A DNA stretch of 64,000 bases from an uncultured bacterium. GTDB lineage: Bacteria; Pseudomonadota; Alphaproteobacteria; Rhodospirillales; Rhodospirillaceae. The position numbers and the translations under genes are program-made. Below, piece by piece: positions 18,738-30,082 of the stretch; the first letter of the stretch is position 1, and every line of letters begins with the position of its first letter. The notes beneath the pieces were generated by a model. It was given only the letters and a program-made list of their open reading frames with translations, was not told the origin of the DNA and did not search any database. The stretch lies in the NCBI GenBank assembly GCA_903888485.1, contig CAISTS010000050.1, positions 26,221-90,220 on the forward strand, written 5' to 3'.

Positions 18738-20672
18738 TTAGTCCATCCCCAGCACGAACCAGCTCACGATCGCGGCGATGCCGATGATCATGGCGAAGGC
18801 GTAGTGATACAGGTAACCCGACTGCACGATGCCGAGGCGTCGGGCGGCTACCACGGTCGCGGCCGACAGGCCATCGGGGCCGAAGCGGTCGATGATGCCG
18901 GTGTCGCCGCGCTTCCAGAACAGGCGGCCGAGGCGGAAGGCGTTCTTCACGAACAGCCAGTCATAGAGCTCGTCGAAGTACCACTTGTTGAGCAGGAACT
19001 GGTAGACGCCCGGGAACGCGGCGGCCAGCTTTCCCGGCCAGTCGGGCCGGCGGATGTACATCTGGTACGCCATGCCCAAGCCCGCCAGGCTGACGAACAG
19101 CGGCAGATACTTGATGAAGAACGACGGGTGGTGCTCGTGCACCTTTCCGATGCTGTCGTGGGCCGGAAGGATGGCGATGGCGTCCTTCCAGAATTCCTCG
19201 CGGTGTTCGCCGACGAAGAAGCTGTAGCCGATCATGCCGGCGAAAACGGCGCCGACGGACAGAGCCATGAGCGGCACGGTCATCACCGGCGGGCTCTCGT
19301 GGATGTGTTCCATGGTGTGGTGGTCGGCGCGCGGCGTGCCGAAGAAGGTGAGGAAGATCAGGCGCCACGAGTAGAACGACGTCAGGCCGGCGACGACGAT
19401 GCCGATGAAGAAGGCGTAGTTGCCCGGGCCCGTGCCGGCGGCATGGGCGGCTTCGATCACCATGTCCTTCGAGAAGTAGCCCGACAGCGGCGGCAGGCCG
19501 GTGATGGCGATGGTGCCGATCATCATGACGGTAAAAGTGATCGGGATGAGCCGCCAGATGCCGCCCATCTTGCGGATGTCCTGCTCATCGCTCATGGCGT
19601 GGATCACCGATCCGGCCGAGAGGAACAACAGCGCCTTGAACCAGGCGTGGGTGACGAGGTGGAACACGCCCGCCTGATAGGCCGAAACGCCGCAGGCGAA
19701 GAACATGTAGCCGAGCTGCGAGCAGGTCGAGAAGGCGATGATGCGCTTGATGTCGTTCTGCACGCAGCCGACGGTCGCGGCGAAGAAAGCCGTGGTCGCC
19801 CCGAGGATAGTGACGAAGGCCAGCGCCGTGGGCGCGTATTCGAACAGGGGCGACATGCGCGCCACCAGGAACACACCCGCGGTCACCATGGTGGCGGCGT
19901 GAATGAGCGCCGAGACCGGTGTCGGGCCTTCCATGGCGTCCGGCAGCCATGTGTGCAGGAACAGCTGGGCCGACTTGCCCATGGCGCCGATGAACAGGAG
20001 GAAGCAGGTGATCGTCAGCGCGTGGGCATGAATGCCGAAGAAGGTCACTTCCGCATTGGCCTTGCCTTCCACCGCGCCGAAAATCACGTCGAAGGATACG
20101 GCGTCAAAGAGGAAGAATACCGCGAAGATGCCGAGCAGGAATCCGAAGTCGCCGACACGGTTGACGATGAAGGCCTTGATGGCGGCGGCGTTGGCGGAAG
20201 GCTTGTGGTACCAGAAGCCGATGAGCAGATAAGAGACGAGGCCCACGCCTTCCCAGCCGAAGAACAGCTGTACGAGGTTGTCCGCCGTCACCAGCATCAG
20301 CATGGCGAAGGTGAACAGCGACAGGTAAGCCATGAAGCGCGGCTGGCTCTTGTCGTGGTGCATGTAGCCGACGGCGTAGACGTGAATGAGCGTCGAGACC
20401 ACGGTGACGGTCATCACCATCACAGCCGACAGCGTGTCGTACCGCAACGCCCACTGCGCCTCGAAGGTGCCCGAGGAGATGAAGGTGGTGATGTTGATGA
20501 CCTGCTGGTTGCCGGCGATCACCACATCGTAGAAACCGAAGATTGCGGCGAGCGCGGCAAGGCCGACGCCGAGGCACGTGACGATATGCGCCCCGCGGTC
20601 GCCGATGAAGCGGCCGAAGAAACCGGCGATGAAGGCGCCCAACAGGGGCAGGAATACGGCGGCGACGAGCAC
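18738..20672 (-). CDS. nuoL: NADH-quinone oxidoreductase subunit L
   Basis: Most distal proton-pumping subunit of complex I, with the long amphipathic lateral helix at the C-terminus. 644 residues. Conserved segments include FFGWEGVGLVSYLLIGFW with the channel Glu, HTWLPDAMEGPTPVSALIHA, and IIAFSTCSQLGYMFFA. The start codon is GTG at 20672, just 7 bp after nuoK, with AGGGTAGG upstream; no ATG fits better. Confidence 0.97.
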   Translation of the reverse strand: MLVAAVFLPLLGAFIAGFFGRFIGDRGAHIVTCLGVGLAALAAIFGFYDVVIAGNQQVINITTFISSGTFEAQWALRYDTLSAVMVMTVTVVSTLIHVYAVGYMHHDKSQPRFMAYLSLFTFAMLMLVTADNLVQLFFGWEGVGLVSYLLIGFWYHKPSANAAAIKAFIVNRVGDFGFLLGIFAVFFLFDAVSFDVIFGAVEGKANAEVTFFGIHAHALTITCFLLFIGAMGKSAQLFLHTWLPDAMEGPTPVSALIHAATMVTAGVFLVARMSPLFEYAPTALAFVTILGATTAFFAATVGCVQNDIKRIIAFSTCSQLGYMFFACGVSAYQAGVFHLVTHAWFKALLFLSAGSVIHAMSDEQDIRKMGGIWRLIPITFTVMMIGTIAITGLPPLSGYFSKDMVIEAAHAAGTGPGNYAFFIGIVVAGLTSFYSWRLIFLTFFGTPRADHHTMEHIHESPPVMTVPLMALSVGAVFAGMIGYSFFVGEHREEFWKDAIAILPAHDSIGKVHEHHPSFFIKYLPLFVSLAGLGMAYQMYIRRPDWPGKLAAAFPGVYQFLLNKWYFDELYDWLFVKNAFRLGRLFWKRGDTGIIDRFGPDGLSAATVVAARRLGIVQSGYLYHYAFAMIIGIAAIVSWFVLGMD

Positions 20673-20679
20673 GGGCAGC

Positions 20680-21012
20680 CTACCCTTTCATCTGATTGAT
20701 GTCCTCGACCTCGATCGAGCGCCGGTTGCGGTAGAACACGACGACGATAGCGAGCCCGATGGCCGCCTCCGCCGCCGCGACCGTCAGCACCAGCATCGTG
20801 AACACTTGGCCCACGAGGTCGCCGAGGAAGGACGAAAACGCTACAAGATTGATGTTCACCGCGAGCAGCATGAGCTCGATGGACATCATGATGACGATCA
20901 GGTTCTTCCGGTTGAGGAAGATGCCGAAAATGCCCAGCGTGAACAGGATCGCGCTGACCGTCAGATAGTGGCTGAGACCGACCGCAAGGGCCGGAGCTTC
21001 TGCTTCGCTCAT
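20680..21012 (-). CDS. nuoK: NADH-quinone oxidoreductase subunit K
   Basis: Small three-helix membrane subunit of complex I (mitochondrial ND4L equivalent), 110 residues. Both conserved membrane glutamates are present, in [13 protein letters not shown] and [13 protein letters not shown] short N-terminal extension (about 9 residues) precedes the usual [13 protein letters not shown] start. The ATG overlaps the nuoJ stop as ATGA, which fixes the start and implies coupling. Confidence 0.96.
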   Translation of the reverse strand: MSEAEAPALAVGLSHYLTVSAILFTLGIFGIFLNRKNLIVIMMSIELMLLAVNINLVAFSSFLGDLVGQVFTMLVLTVAAAEAAIGLAIVVVFYRNRRSIEVEDINQMKG

Positions 21013-21620
21013 GACAGCCCCTTGCCCGGCTCGACCTGGACCACGACCACGGTGTCCTTGGAGCTGCGGTTGACCTGGTCGGAGATCTTCTGCTTACGCA
21101 CACCCGGACGGCGGCGCATGGTGAGCACGATAGCGCCGATCATGGCGACCAGCAGCACAAGGCCCGAGGCCTGAAAGAGATAGGCGTAATCGGTGTACAG
21201 CACGCGGCCCAAGGCTTCGGTGTTGCTTACTTCGGACGTGGTGCGCACAACACGCAGAACGTTGGCCCGGTCGGCGAAGGTCCAGCCGCCGGCGACGATG
21301 GCGAGTTCCGCGAGCAGGATCACGGCAATGGTCGCGCCGACCGGCAGGTACTTCAGGAACCCTTCGCGGATCACGACCACGTTTATGTCGAGCATCATCA
21401 CGACGAACAGGAACAAGACCGCGACGGCGCCGACGTAGACGACCACCAGGATCATGGCGACGAACTCGGCGCCCAGCAGCACGAACAGCGCGGCGGCGTT
21501 GAAGAAGGTGAAGATCAGCCACAACACCGAATGCACCGGGTTGCGCTGAAAGATCACGTTCAGCGCGCCGATCACAGCCATGAACGAGAACAGGTAAAAC
21601 GCCAGCGATGCAACGATCAT
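21009..21620 (-). CDS. nuoJ: NADH-quinone oxidoreductase subunit J
   Basis: Five-helix membrane subunit of complex I (ND6 equivalent), 203 residues. The conserved third helix [29 protein letters not shown] is present (residues about 52-80), with its central pi-bulge region. The tail ends in a charged, probably cytoplasmic or peripheral segment. It overlaps nuoK by 4 bp and follows nuoI after 64 bp, the largest gap between adjacent genes in the operon. Confidence 0.96.
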   Translation of the reverse strand: MIVASLAFYLFSFMAVIGALNVIFQRNPVHSVLWLIFTFFNAAALFVLLGAEFVAMILVVVYVGAVAVLFLFVVMMLDINVVVIREGFLKYLPVGATIAVILLAELAIVAGGWTFADRANVLRVVRTTSEVSNTEALGRVLYTDYAYLFQASGLVLLVAMIGAIVLTMRRRPGVRKQKISDQVNRSSKDTVVVVQVEPGKGLS

Positions 21621-21684
21621 GCGCGCGCGCTCCCCACTCTCACTTTTTTATCCAACCCCGTCATCCCACTCGTCTTTCGTTGCC

Positions 21685-22173
21685 TTAGCGATAAGGCGCG
21701 TTCAGTTCCAGGCGTTTGGCCAGTTCTTTTTCCCAGCGGTCGCCGTTGGCCAGCAGTTTTGACTTGTTATAGAGCAGCTCGTCGTGCGTCTCGGTGGCGA
21801 ACTCGAAGTTCGGGCCTTCGACGATTGCGTCCACCGGGCAAGCTTCCTCGCAGAAGCCGCAGTAGATGCACTTTGTCATGTCGATGTCGTAGCGCGTGGT
21901 GCGGCGCGAACCGTCGTCGCGCGGCTCGGCTTCGATGGTGATGGCCTGGGCCGGGCAAATGGCTTCGCACAGCTTGCAGGCGATGCAGCGTTCTTCGCCG
22001 TTGGGATAACGGCGCAGCGCATGCTCGCCGCGGAAGCGGGGCGACAGCGGGCCCTTCTCGTTCGGGTAGTTGATGGTGACCTTGGGCTTGAACATGTACT
22101 TCAGCGTCAGCCACATGCCCGAGACGATCTCGGCCATCAATACGGAGCGGGCGGCGTTGTTGAGGAATGCCAT
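21685..22173 (-). CDS. nuoI: NADH-quinone oxidoreductase subunit I, 2x[4Fe-4S]
   Basis: Peripheral-arm subunit of complex I carrying clusters N6a and N6b (TYKY equivalent). The two ferredoxin motifs are complete: [12 protein letters not shown] and [12 protein letters not shown], each CxxCxxCxxxCP. 162 residues, the usual alphaproteobacterial length, with an N-terminal amphipathic helix ([20 protein letters not shown]) anchoring it to the membrane arm. Confidence 0.97.
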   Translation of the reverse strand: MAFLNNAARSVLMAEIVSGMWLTLKYMFKPKVTINYPNEKGPLSPRFRGEHALRRYPNGEERCIACKLCEAICPAQAITIEAEPRDDGSRRTTRYDIDMTKCIYCGFCEEACPVDAIVEGPNFEFATETHDELLYNKSKLLANGDRWEKELAKRLELNAPYR

Positions 22174-22183
22174 GTGAGTTTCC

Positions 22184-23230
22184 TTAACCCCCGACCTTGC
22201 CGGTGTAGACCAGGAAGCCGGCCGTGAGGATCAGCCAGGCGAGCGACAGCGGCAGGAACACCTTCCAGCCGAGGCGCATCAGTTGGTCATAGCGGTAGCG
22301 CGGCAGCGTCGCGCGCACCCAGATGAACACGAACAGGCAGAATGCAACCTTGAGGGCGAACCAGATGATTCCGGGTACCCAGCCGAGCACATAGTCGAGG
22401 AAGCCGATGCCGGGGAACATGTCCTGGGGCCCGAGCCAGCCGCCGAGGAACAAGGTCGTCACCATGCCGCACATCACGATCATGTTGATGTATTCGCCGA
22501 GGAAGAACAGCGCGAAGGACATCGACGAGTATTCGGTCATGAAACCAGCCACCAGTTCGGATTCCGCTTCGGGCAAGTCGAACGGATGGCGGTTGGTCTC
22601 GGCGAGTACCGAGATGAAGAACAGGATGAACATCGGGAAGTGCGGGATGAAGTACCACAGCCCCTTCTGCGCCTCGACGATCTCCGTGAGGTTCAGGGAG
22701 CCCGCCGTCAGCAGCACCGAGATCATGACGAAGCCGATGGAGACTTCGTAGGACACCATCTGCGCCGCCGAGCGCATGGCGCCGAGGAACGCGTAGCGGC
22801 TATTGGACGCCCAGCCGGCCATGACGATGCCGTAGACGCCGAGCGAGGAGATCGCGAAGAGATAAAGGATGCCGACGTTGAGGTTCGAGATGTACCAGCC
22901 GGCGTTCACCGGGATCACCGCCCAGGCCAGCAGCGACAGCGCGAAGGTCACCATCGGGGCAAGGAAGAATACCACCGGCGAGGAGCCCGTTGGGATCACG
23001 GTTTCCTTGAACAGCAGCTTCACGGCGTCGGCGAAGGGTTGCAACAGGCCGAAGGGGCCGACGACGTTGGGGCCCTTGCGCAGCTGCATGGCGCCAATGA
23101 CGCGGCGCTCCGCCAACGTCAGAAACGCCATCGTCAACGCAACCGGGATCACGAACAGCAGAATCTTCAAGACGATGAAGATCAGCGTGCCGGCGTAAAC
23201 GCCGAGGTGCTCGTTAAAAAACTCAGCCAT
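22184..23230 (-). CDS. nuoH: NADH-quinone oxidoreductase subunit H
   Basis: Eight-helix subunit at the membrane end of the quinone site (ND1 equivalent), 348 residues. The [15 protein letters not shown] loop and the conserved acidic quinone-channel segments ([20 protein letters not shown]) are intact. Its start overlaps the nuoG stop by 8 bp; nuoI follows after 10 bp. Confidence 0.97.
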   Translation of the reverse strand: MAEFFNEHLGVYAGTLIFIVLKILLFVIPVALTMAFLTLAERRVIGAMQLRKGPNVVGPFGLLQPFADAVKLLFKETVIPTGSSPVVFFLAPMVTFALSLLAWAVIPVNAGWYISNLNVGILYLFAISSLGVYGIVMAGWASNSRYAFLGAMRSAAQMVSYEVSIGFVMISVLLTAGSLNLTEIVEAQKGLWYFIPHFPMFILFFISVLAETNRHPFDLPEAESELVAGFMTEYSSMSFALFFLGEYINMIVMCGMVTTLFLGGWLGPQDMFPGIGFLDYVLGWVPGIIWFALKVAFCLFVFIWVRATLPRYRYDQLMRLGWKVFLPLSLAWLILTAGFLVYTGKVGG

Positions 23231-25286
23231 GGGTCCCCGTCTTCTGTTGGCCCGCGAGGACGAATTCTTCCGTGCACTGCGCCATGGTGCGCGAGGCGCG
23301 GCTGATGGGATCGGTCATGTAGTAATTCTTCACCGGGTAATCGAAGCCCGTGGGCGAGATGCTGCCCGCGATGCCGAAGGCCTTCCATGCGGCCGGCTGG
23401 ATCTTGTCGACGGCGGCAAAGCCCGGATTGACGAAGGCCATGCGCGCGCGCACTTGCGCGAGGTTGTCGTAAGGCAGCGTCTTGCCGAGCTTCTCGGACA
23501 GCGCGCGGATGATGGTCCAGTCTTCGCGCGCATCGCCCGGCGGGAACACGGCGCGCAAACCGCGCTGCACCCGGCCCTCGGTGTTGACGTAGGTGCCGTC
23601 CTTCTCGGTATAGGCCGCCCCCGGCAGGATGACGTCGGCGCGGTGCGCGCCCCGGTCGCCGTGGTGGCCCTGATAAATCACGAAGGCCTTGCCGAGCTTG
23701 GCGGTATCGATCTCGTCTGCGCCAAGGAGATAGACGACGTCGATCTCGCCCTTGCTCGCACCATCGAGGATACCGCGCGTATCCTTGCCGCCCGCATTCG
23801 GCACAAAGCCGACGTCGAGACCGCCGACACGCGCCGCAGCCGTGTGCAGCACGTTGAAGCCGTTCCAACCGTCTTTGATGAGGCCGCAGTTGTCAGCGAC
23901 GGCTTTCGCCGTTGCGAGGATTGCAGCTCCGTCGGCGCGCGTCAGGGCGGCCATGCCGACGATGATCATCGGCTTCTTGGCGTTCTTCAACGCATTCGCC
24001 ACCGGGTGGCTACCGCCCGCGATCTGCGAGAGCACGTCGGGGTTCGCGCCGAGGCTTTCGTACTTATACGTAAGGTCACCCACGTCGCCGATCACGCAGA
24101 TCGGGAAGTTGCCTTTGAGGTAGCGCTTGCGGATGCGCGCGTTCAGCACCGGCGCTTCCTTGCGCGGGTTCGCGCCAACGATCAGCAACGCATCGGCCTG
24201 TTCGATGCCGGCAATGGTCGAGTTGAAAATGTAAGAGGCGCGCACATTCGCATCGAGGGCCGCGCCGTCCTGGCGGCAGTCGATATTGTTGGAGCCCAGC
24301 GCCGTGGCGAGGTCCTTCAGCGCCAGTATGGCTTCGGCATCCACGGTATCACCAGCGATGGCGGCGAACTTCGCGCCGCTCATGCCGCGCACCTTGCCGA
24401 CGATGACGGCGAAGGCTTCATCCCAGCTCGCGGACTGCAATTTTCCGCCCTTGCGGATGTAAGGCTGATCGAGGCGCTGATAGCGCAGGCCATCGCAAGC
24501 GTGACGGCTCTTGTCGGCCAACCACTCCTCGTTGACGTCTTCATGCACACGCGGCAGCACACGCAAGACCACGCGGCCACGCGCGTCGACGCGGATGTTG
24601 GTGCCGACGGCGTCCATGACGTCGATGGATTCGGTTTTACGCAGCTCCCACGGGCGCGCATTGAAGGCATAAGGCTTGCTGGTCAGCGCGCCGACCGGGC
24701 AGAGGTCGACGACGTTGCCCGACAGTTCGGACGACAGCGCGCCTTCGAGATAAGTGGTGATCTCCATGTCCTCGCCGCGCCCGGTCGCGCCCAGCTGCGG
24801 CACGCCGGCCACTTCGGTCGCAAAACGCACACAGCGGGTGCAGTGGATGCAGCGGGTCATCACGGTCTCGACGACCGGACCCATGTACTTGTCCTTCACC
24901 GCGCGCTTGTTCTCGTGATAGCGGCCGCGGTCGGCGCCGAAGGCCATCGCCTGGTCTTGCAGGTCGCACTCGCCGCCCTGGTCGCAGATCGGGCAGTCGA
25001 GCGGATGGTTGATCAGCAGGAATTCCATGACGCCACCGCGCGCTTTGTTGGCGCGGTCGGACTTGGTGTGCACCACCATGCCCTCGCCCACCGGCATCGC
25101 GCAGGACGCGACGGGTTTCGGCGACTTCTCGACATCGACCAGGCACATGCGGCAGTTGCCGGCGATGGAGAGACGGTCGTGATAGCAAAAGCGCGGAATT
25201 TCCACGCCCACCGATTCTGCGGCCTGCAGAATGGTGGTGTTCGGCGGAACTTCGACTGCGATACCGTCGATGGTCAGCTTAGGCAT
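23223..25286 (-). CDS. nuoG: NADH-quinone oxidoreductase subunit G
   Basis: Large iron-sulfur subunit of the NADH-oxidising arm, 687 residues. The N-terminal [2Fe-2S] motif is seen in [15 protein letters not shown] with a later Cys in ASCAMP. The His-Cys cluster segment [14 protein letters not shown] and the [11 protein letters not shown] motif follow, then a molybdopterin-oxidoreductase-like domain without cofactor. The C-terminus [11 protein letters not shown] resembles the mitochondrial 75-kDa subunit. nuoF lies 27 bp upstream. Confidence 0.97.
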   Translation of the reverse strand: MPKLTIDGIAVEVPPNTTILQAAESVGVEIPRFCYHDRLSIAGNCRMCLVDVEKSPKPVASCAMPVGEGMVVHTKSDRANKARGGVMEFLLINHPLDCPICDQGGECDLQDQAMAFGADRGRYHENKRAVKDKYMGPVVETVMTRCIHCTRCVRFATEVAGVPQLGATGRGEDMEITTYLEGALSSELSGNVVDLCPVGALTSKPYAFNARPWELRKTESIDVMDAVGTNIRVDARGRVVLRVLPRVHEDVNEEWLADKSRHACDGLRYQRLDQPYIRKGGKLQSASWDEAFAVIVGKVRGMSGAKFAAIAGDTVDAEAILALKDLATALGSNNIDCRQDGAALDANVRASYIFNSTIAGIEQADALLIVGANPRKEAPVLNARIRKRYLKGNFPICVIGDVGDLTYKYESLGANPDVLSQIAGGSHPVANALKNAKKPMIIVGMAALTRADGAAILATAKAVADNCGLIKDGWNGFNVLHTAAARVGGLDVGFVPNAGGKDTRGILDGASKGEIDVVYLLGADEIDTAKLGKAFVIYQGHHGDRGAHRADVILPGAAYTEKDGTYVNTEGRVQRGLRAVFPPGDAREDWTIIRALSEKLGKTLPYDNLAQVRARMAFVNPGFAAVDKIQPAAWKAFGIAGSISPTGFDYPVKNYYMTDPISRASRTMAQCTEEFVLAGQQKTGTHG

Positions 25287-25313
25287 AGTGTTTCCCCTGG
25301 CCCCCGCCCTGCT

Positions 25314-26609
25314 TTACGCCGCAATACCGCTGCGGACCTTGGCGTCGCGATAATCGCGGATGCGGCGCTCTAGTTCCGGACGGAAGTGACGGATAAGACC
25401 CTGTACCGGCCACGCCGCAGCGTCGCCCAGCGCACAGATGGTGTGGCCTTCGATCTGATAAGTGACCTGTTCGAGCGTATCGATCTCGGCGAGGGTCGCC
25501 TCGCCTTTGACCATGCGCTTCATGACGCGCGCGAGCCAGCCGGTGCCTTCACGGCACGGCGTGCACTGACCGCAGCTTTCGTGTTTGTAGAAGGACGACA
25601 GGCGCGAGATCGCCGCCACGACGTCCACCGACTTGTCCATGACCATCACGGCCGCGGTGCCGAGGCCCGACTTCACATCGCGCAGCGCATCGAAATCCAT
25701 CAGCACGGCGTCACAGATCGACTTCGGAAGAACCGGAACCGAAGCGCCGCCCGGGATGATGGCCTGCAGATTGTCCCAGCCGCCGCGCACGCCGCCGCAA
25801 TGCTTCTCGATGAGTTCCTTCAGCGGGATGCTCATGGACTCTTCGACGTTGCAGGGTTTGTTGACGTTGCCGGAGATGCAATAGACCTTCGTGCCCGTGT
25901 TGTTCGGACGGCCGAAGCCCGCGAACCACGAGGCGCCACGACGCAGAATGGTCGGCGCCACGGCGATGCTCTCGACGTTGTTCACGGTCGTGGGGCAGCC
26001 ATAGAGGCCCACACCCGCCGGGAACGGCGGCTTCAGGCGTGGCTGGCCCTTCTTGCCCTCGAGGCTTTCGATCAGCGCGGTCTCTTCGCCGCAGATGTAA
26101 GCGCCGGCGCCGCGATGCAGGTAGAGATCGAACTTCCAGCCCGAACCGCAGGCGTTGTCGCCGATCAGACCGGCCGCGTAGGCCTCGTCGATGGCGACCT
26201 GCAGGTTGGAGGCTTCATTGTAGAACTCGCCGCGGATGTAGATGTAGCAAGCATGGGCGCGCATCGCGAAGCTCGCGATCAGGCAGCCTTCGACCAGCTT
26301 GTGCGGATCGAAGCGCAGCATGTCGCGGTCTTTGCAGGTGCCGGGCTCGCCTTCGTCGGCATTGACCACGAGATAGTGCGGACGGTCGCTCTCGGTCTTG
26401 GGCATGAACGACCACTTGAGACCGGTCGGGAAGCCCGCGCCGCCACGGCCACGCAGACCCGAACGCTTCATCTCGTCGATGATCCAGTCCGGACCCATGT
26501 CGAGGATTTCTTTGGTGCCGTCCCAATCGCCGCGCGCGCGCGCGCCGGCCAGACGCCAGTCGTGGCGGCCGTAGAGATTGGTGAAGATGCGGTCCTTATC
26601 GGCGAGCAT
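25314..26609 (-). CDS. nuoF: NADH-quinone oxidoreductase subunit F
   Basis: NADH- and FMN-binding subunit of complex I, 431 residues. The FMN/NADH glycine-rich loop [16 protein letters not shown] is near residues 53-68, [13 protein letters not shown] follows, and the N3 [4Fe-4S] motif [12 protein letters not shown] is near 350-360, with the fourth Cys in HTICALGD. It forms the NADH-dehydrogenase module with NuoE, encoded directly upstream, and NuoG, directly downstream. Confidence 0.97.
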   Translation of the reverse strand: MLADKDRIFTNLYGRHDWRLAGARARGDWDGTKEILDMGPDWIIDEMKRSGLRGRGGAGFPTGLKWSFMPKTESDRPHYLVVNADEGEPGTCKDRDMLRFDPHKLVEGCLIASFAMRAHACYIYIRGEFYNEASNLQVAIDEAYAAGLIGDNACGSGWKFDLYLHRGAGAYICGEETALIESLEGKKGQPRLKPPFPAGVGLYGCPTTVNNVESIAVAPTILRRGASWFAGFGRPNNTGTKVYCISGNVNKPCNVEESMSIPLKELIEKHCGGVRGGWDNLQAIIPGGASVPVLPKSICDAVLMDFDALRDVKSGLGTAAVMVMDKSVDVVAAISRLSSFYKHESCGQCTPCREGTGWLARVMKRMVKGEATLAEIDTLEQVTYQIEGHTICALGDAAAWPVQGLIRHFRPELERRIRDYRDAKVRSGIAA

Positions 26610-26623
26610 GGATCCCTAACCCC

Positions 26624-27316
26624 TTAAGCTTTCGGCGCTGCGGCTTTGGCCGCGGCTTCGGCTTTGGCTTTCTCGAACGCGGCTTTGGCCGCGGAAAAAT
26701 CTTGCTTCGCCGGCGGCGTCGGCTTCTCGGACAGCGTGATGGCTTCGCCCGCGGGCGCCGAGCCGTCGCGGCCCGTGACCGAGCCGGCTTTCGGCGTCTC
26801 GCCGCGCTTGAAGGCATCGAGCAGCTTGCCCGTGCTGGCGTAGTCGACGTCTTCGTAATAGTCGTCGCCGATCTGGATGACCGGCGCATTGACGCAGGCA
26901 CCCGAGCACTCGAGTTCGGCCAGCGAGAACTTGCCGTCGGGCGAACGCTCGCCCATGCCGATGCCGAGCTTTTCCTTGCAGGCCTTCACGACCTCGTTCG
27001 AGCCGCGCAGCCAGCACGACAGGCTCGTGCAGATCTGCACGTGCGTCTTGCCGACCGGCGAGAGATTGAACATCGTGTAGAAGGTCGCGACTTCCAGCAC
27101 GCGGATCGGCGCCATGCTGAGGATCTTGGCGATTTCTTCGATGGCGGGCTTGGTCACCCAGCCTTCCTGGCGCTGCGCGAGATCGAGCAGCGGGATCACC
27201 GCGCTGGCCTGACGGCCCGCGGGATACTTGGCGATGATCTTGTTCGCCCGCTCCATCATCTCGGAGCTGAAGGCAAAGCTCGCCGGCTGTTCCTTGGCGA
27301 GGGAACGTGTGCTCAT
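26624..27316 (-). CDS. nuoE: NADH-quinone oxidoreductase subunit E
   Basis: Thioredoxin-fold [2Fe-2S] subunit of the NADH-oxidising module, 230 residues. Cluster ligands are in [10 protein letters not shown] and [12 protein letters not shown]. The start ATG overlaps the nuoD stop by 4 bp (ATGA), fixing it at 27316. Beyond the conserved fold (about residue 170) the protein has an unusual 60-residue tail ending in an Ala/Lys/Glu-rich helix-prone repeat; many relatives have only a short tail here. Confidence 0.95.
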   Translation of the reverse strand: MSTRSLAKEQPASFAFSSEMMERANKIIAKYPAGRQASAVIPLLDLAQRQEGWVTKPAIEEIAKILSMAPIRVLEVATFYTMFNLSPVGKTHVQICTSLSCWLRGSNEVVKACKEKLGIGMGERSPDGKFSLAELECSGACVNAPVIQIGDDYYEDVDYASTGKLLDAFKRGETPKAGSVTGRDGSAPAGEAITLSEKPTPPAKQDFSAAKAAFEKAKAEAAAKAAAPKA

Positions 27317-28509
27317 CGGTCGACCTCGCCGAACACGATATCGATTGAACCCAGCACCGCCGGCACATCGGCCAGCATGTGACCGCGCAGCATGGCATCC
27401 ATGCCCGCGAGGTGAATGAAGCCCGGAGCCTTGATGCGGCAGCGGTACGGCTTGTTGGTGCCGTCGGACACCAGGTACACGGCGAACTCGCCCTTGGGCG
27501 CTTCGGTGGCGACGTAGGTTTCGCCGGCCGGCACCTTGAAGCCTTCGGTGTAGAGCTTGAAGTGATGGATCAGCGCTTCCATCGATGTTTTCATCTCGGC
27601 GCGCGGCGGCGCCATGATCTTGCGGTCGTTCACGCGCACAGGGCCTGAGGGCATCTTCTCGAGGCATTGCTTGATGATCTTGACCGACTCACGCATCTCG
27701 ACGACGCGCACGAGATAACGGTCGTAGCAGTCGCCGTGCTTGCCGACCGGAATATCGAAATTCATCAGCTCATAGCCGTCGTAGGGCTGCGACTTGCGCA
27801 GATCCCACGGCACGCCCGAAGCGCGCAGGTTCGCGCCCGTGAAGCCCCAAGCGATCGCCTGTTCCTTGCTGACGACGCCGATGTCGACCGTACGCTGCTT
27901 GAAGATGCGGTTTTCGGTGAGCAGGCCCTCAAGGTCGTCGATCATCGCCGGGTATTTGCTGGCCCAGTCCGCGATACGCTCGGCAAGGCCCGCCGGCATG
28001 TCCTGGGCGACGCCGCCCGGGCGTACATAGTTGGCGTGCATGCGCGCGCCGCACACTTCGTCATAGAAGCCCATGAGCTTCTCGCGTTCCTCGAAGGTCC
28101 ACAGGAACGGTGTCATGGCGCCGACGTCCATGGCGTAGGACGCGATGTTCATGATGTGGTTGAGGATGCGGGTCAGTTCCGCGAACAGCACGCGAATGTA
28201 TTGCGCGCGGGGCGGCGCGGCGATGCCCAGCAGTTTTTCAACCGCGAGCGAGAACGCCTGCTCCTGGTTCATGGGCGAGACGTAGTCGAGGCGGTCGAAG
28301 TACGGCACCGCCTGCAGATAGGTCTTGTACTCGATCAGCTTCTCGGTGCCGCGGTGCAGGAGGCCGATGTGCGGGTCGACGCGGTCGATGACTTCGCCGT
28401 CCATTTCGAGGACCAAGCGAAGCACACCGTGGGCCGCCGGATGCTGCGGGCCGAAATTGAGCGTGTAGTTCTCGATCTCGGTGTCGGGAATGGCGGTATC
28501 GGGAGCCAT
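27313..28509 (-). CDS. nuoD: NADH-quinone oxidoreductase subunit D
   Basis: 49-kDa-type subunit forming the quinone-binding site with NuoB and NuoH. About 398 residues. The conserved [15 protein letters not shown] segment (quinone-site His) is near the N-terminus and [26 protein letters not shown] follows; the C-terminus ends FGEVDR as in the family. Two starts are possible, GTG at 28515 and ATG at 28509. The ATG is preferred because GGAGG lies nine bases before it but only three before the GTG. Confidence 0.96.
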   Translation of the reverse strand: MAPDTAIPDTEIENYTLNFGPQHPAAHGVLRLVLEMDGEVIDRVDPHIGLLHRGTEKLIEYKTYLQAVPYFDRLDYVSPMNQEQAFSLAVEKLLGIAAPPRAQYIRVLFAELTRILNHIMNIASYAMDVGAMTPFLWTFEEREKLMGFYDEVCGARMHANYVRPGGVAQDMPAGLAERIADWASKYPAMIDDLEGLLTENRIFKQRTVDIGVVSKEQAIAWGFTGANLRASGVPWDLRKSQPYDGYELMNFDIPVGKHGDCYDRYLVRVVEMRESVKIIKQCLEKMPSGPVRVNDRKIMAPPRAEMKTSMEALIHHFKLYTEGFKVPAGETYVATEAPKGEFAVYLVSDGTNKPYRCRIKAPGFIHLAGMDAMLRGHMLADVPAVLGSIDIVFGEVDR

Positions 28510-28511
28510 GA

Positions 28512-29159
28512 TCACGCGCCTCCCTGCTTGGGCGGGGTGGCCTGGGTGGCCTTCTCATCGCCGGGCAGCAGCTTCTGGATGCCTTCCCACGGCGAGAGGA
28601 AATCGAACGAGCGGAAATCCTGCGCGAGCTTCACGGGCTCGTAAATCACGCGCTTCTGATCTTCGTCGTAGCGCATCTCGACATAGCCGGTGAGCGGGAA
28701 ATCTTTGCGCAGCGGATGACCGTCGAAGCCATAGTCGGTGAGGATGCGGCGCAGGTCCGGATGGTCGGAGAAATAAACGCCGTACATGTCCCAGACTTCG
28801 CGCTCGAGCCAGTCGGCGCAGGGGAAAATGGACACAACGCTCGGCACCGGCGTGTCGTCGCTGGCGGCGACTTTGACCCGGATGCGAGTGTTTTTGTTCA
28901 TGCTGAGCAGGTGATAGACCACCTCGAAGCGCTCGGCGCGCTCGGGGTAGTCGACGCCGCAGATGTCGATGAGTTGGCTGAACTGACACTTGGCATCGTC
29001 GCGCAGGAAGGTCAGCACGCGCACGATGGCGGCGCGGCCCACGCGGATGGTGAGTTCGCCGCGCACGATCTCGACGGCGGTGACCTCGCCGGCCAGCGTC
29101 TGCTGCACATGGGCGGCAGCTTCGCGGAGGGCATCACTCGGAATGGTGGACTGGTTCAT
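28512..29159 (-). CDS. nuoC: NADH-quinone oxidoreductase subunit C
   Basis: 30-kDa-type subunit of the connecting arm, 215 residues and separate from NuoD (not the fused NuoCD of enterobacteria). The family signature [21 protein letters not shown] and the conserved [29 protein letters not shown] region are present. It starts 12 bp after nuoB ends; its stop overlaps the alternative GTG start of nuoD. Confidence 0.96.
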   Translation of the reverse strand: MNQSTIPSDALREAAAHVQQTLAGEVTAVEIVRGELTIRVGRAAIVRVLTFLRDDAKCQFSQLIDICGVDYPERAERFEVVYHLLSMNKNTRIRVKVAASDDTPVPSVVSIFPCADWLEREVWDMYGVYFSDHPDLRRILTDYGFDGHPLRKDFPLTGYVEMRYDEDQKRVIYEPVKLAQDFRSFDFLSPWEGIQKLLPGDEKATQATPPKQGGA

Positions 29160-29171
29160 AGCGTGGGTCAG

Positions 29172-29726
29172 TTAGCGGTCAATGGTGCCGACGCGGCGGA
29201 TTTTTTTGTGCAGCTGCAGGATGCCGTAAAGCAGCGCTTCAGCCGTCGGCGGGCAGCCCGGAACGTATATGTCCACCGGCACGATGCGGTCGCAGCCGCG
29301 GACCACCGAGTACGAGTAGTGGTAGTACCCGCCACCGTTGGCGCATGAACCCATCGAAATGACGTAACGCGGCTCGGGCATCTGGTCGAAGACCTTGCGC
29401 AGCGCCGGGGCCATCTTGTTGGTCAGCGTGCCGGCGACGATCATCAGGTCCGACTGGCGCGGGCTGGGACGGAACACCATGCCGAAGCGATCGAAATCGT
29501 AGCGCGCCATAGCCACGTGCATCATCTCGACGGCGCAGCAGGCGAGGCCAAAGGTCATGGGCCACATGGAGCCGGAGCGGCCCCAATTGGTCAGCGCATC
29601 AAGCGAGGTGAGCAGAAAGCCCTTGTCTTGCAGCTCGTCGTGCACGCGCGCCATCAGCTCGCCGTCGGCCGGCGTGGGCGGGCGGATGGCGTCGGTGATG
29701 GGCTGAGCCGGAACGGTTATTCCCAT
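29172..29726 (-). CDS. nuoB: NADH-quinone oxidoreductase subunit B
   Basis: Carries the terminal cluster N2, which reduces quinone. 184 residues. Cluster ligands are in [11 protein letters not shown] (tandem Cys), [17 protein letters not shown] and [12 protein letters not shown]. The ATG at 29726 overlaps the end of nuoA by 10 bp and matches the family's N-terminus; longer in-frame starts would read into nuoA. Confidence 0.97.
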   Translation of the reverse strand: MGITVPAQPITDAIRPPTPADGELMARVHDELQDKGFLLTSLDALTNWGRSGSMWPMTFGLACCAVEMMHVAMARYDFDRFGMVFRPSPRQSDLMIVAGTLTNKMAPALRKVFDQMPEPRYVISMGSCANGGGYYHYSYSVVRGCDRIVPVDIYVPGCPPTAEALLYGILQLHKKIRRVGTIDR

Positions 29727-30082
29727 TCCAATGCGCCTTTCTTCCATTCGTAGATGAAGCCGATGGTGAGCACACCGAGGAAGATCATCATCGACCAAAA
29801 GCCGAACATGCCGATCTCGCCGAGGCTCACGGCCCAGGGGAACAGGAAGGCCACTTCGAGGTCGAAGATGATGAACAGGATGGCGACCAGGTAGAAGCGC
29901 ACGTCGAACTTGGAGCGCGCGTCGTCGAAGGCTTCAAAGCCGCACTCGTAGGCCGAACTCTTCTCCGGATTGGGCCGCGAAGGACCGGCGATCAACGAAG
30001 CGACGACAAAGACCCCTGCCAGGCCAAATGCGATGCCGAGGAAGATCAGGATCGGCAGATACTCGACGAGCAGGTTTTGCAT
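29717..30082 (-). CDS. nuoA: NADH-quinone oxidoreductase subunit A
   Basis: First gene of the complex I operon; a three-helix membrane subunit (ND3 equivalent) of 121 residues. The conserved loop [21 protein letters not shown] with the quinone-loop Cys is intact. The ATG at 30082 gives the family's usual N-terminus ([15 protein letters not shown]); an in-frame start at 30103 would add seven residues. The whole A-to-N run is compact with several start/stop overlaps, implying a single polycistronic message that may continue into birA and coaX. Confidence 0.96.
   Translation of the reverse strand: MQNLLVEYLPILIFLGIAFGLAGVFVVASLIAGPSRPNPEKSSAYECGFEAFDDARSKFDVRFYLVAILFIIFDLEVAFLFPWAVSLGEIGMFGFWSMMIFLGVLTIGFIYEWKKGALEWE

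Noticed and set aside
18471..20699. Long plus-strand open frame (742 codons) across nuoL and the nuoM end
   Set aside because: Antisense shadow of nuoL and nuoM, with the same unnatural charged composition and no domain.
23229..25373. Long plus-strand open frame (714 codons) opposite nuoG
   Set aside because: Antisense shadow of nuoG; no recognisable motif and no plausible ribosome-binding site.
26624..27667. Longer NuoE reading frame starting inside nuoD
   Set aside because: The extra N-terminal part is nuoD read out of frame; the ATGA overlap at 27313-27316 gives the correct start.
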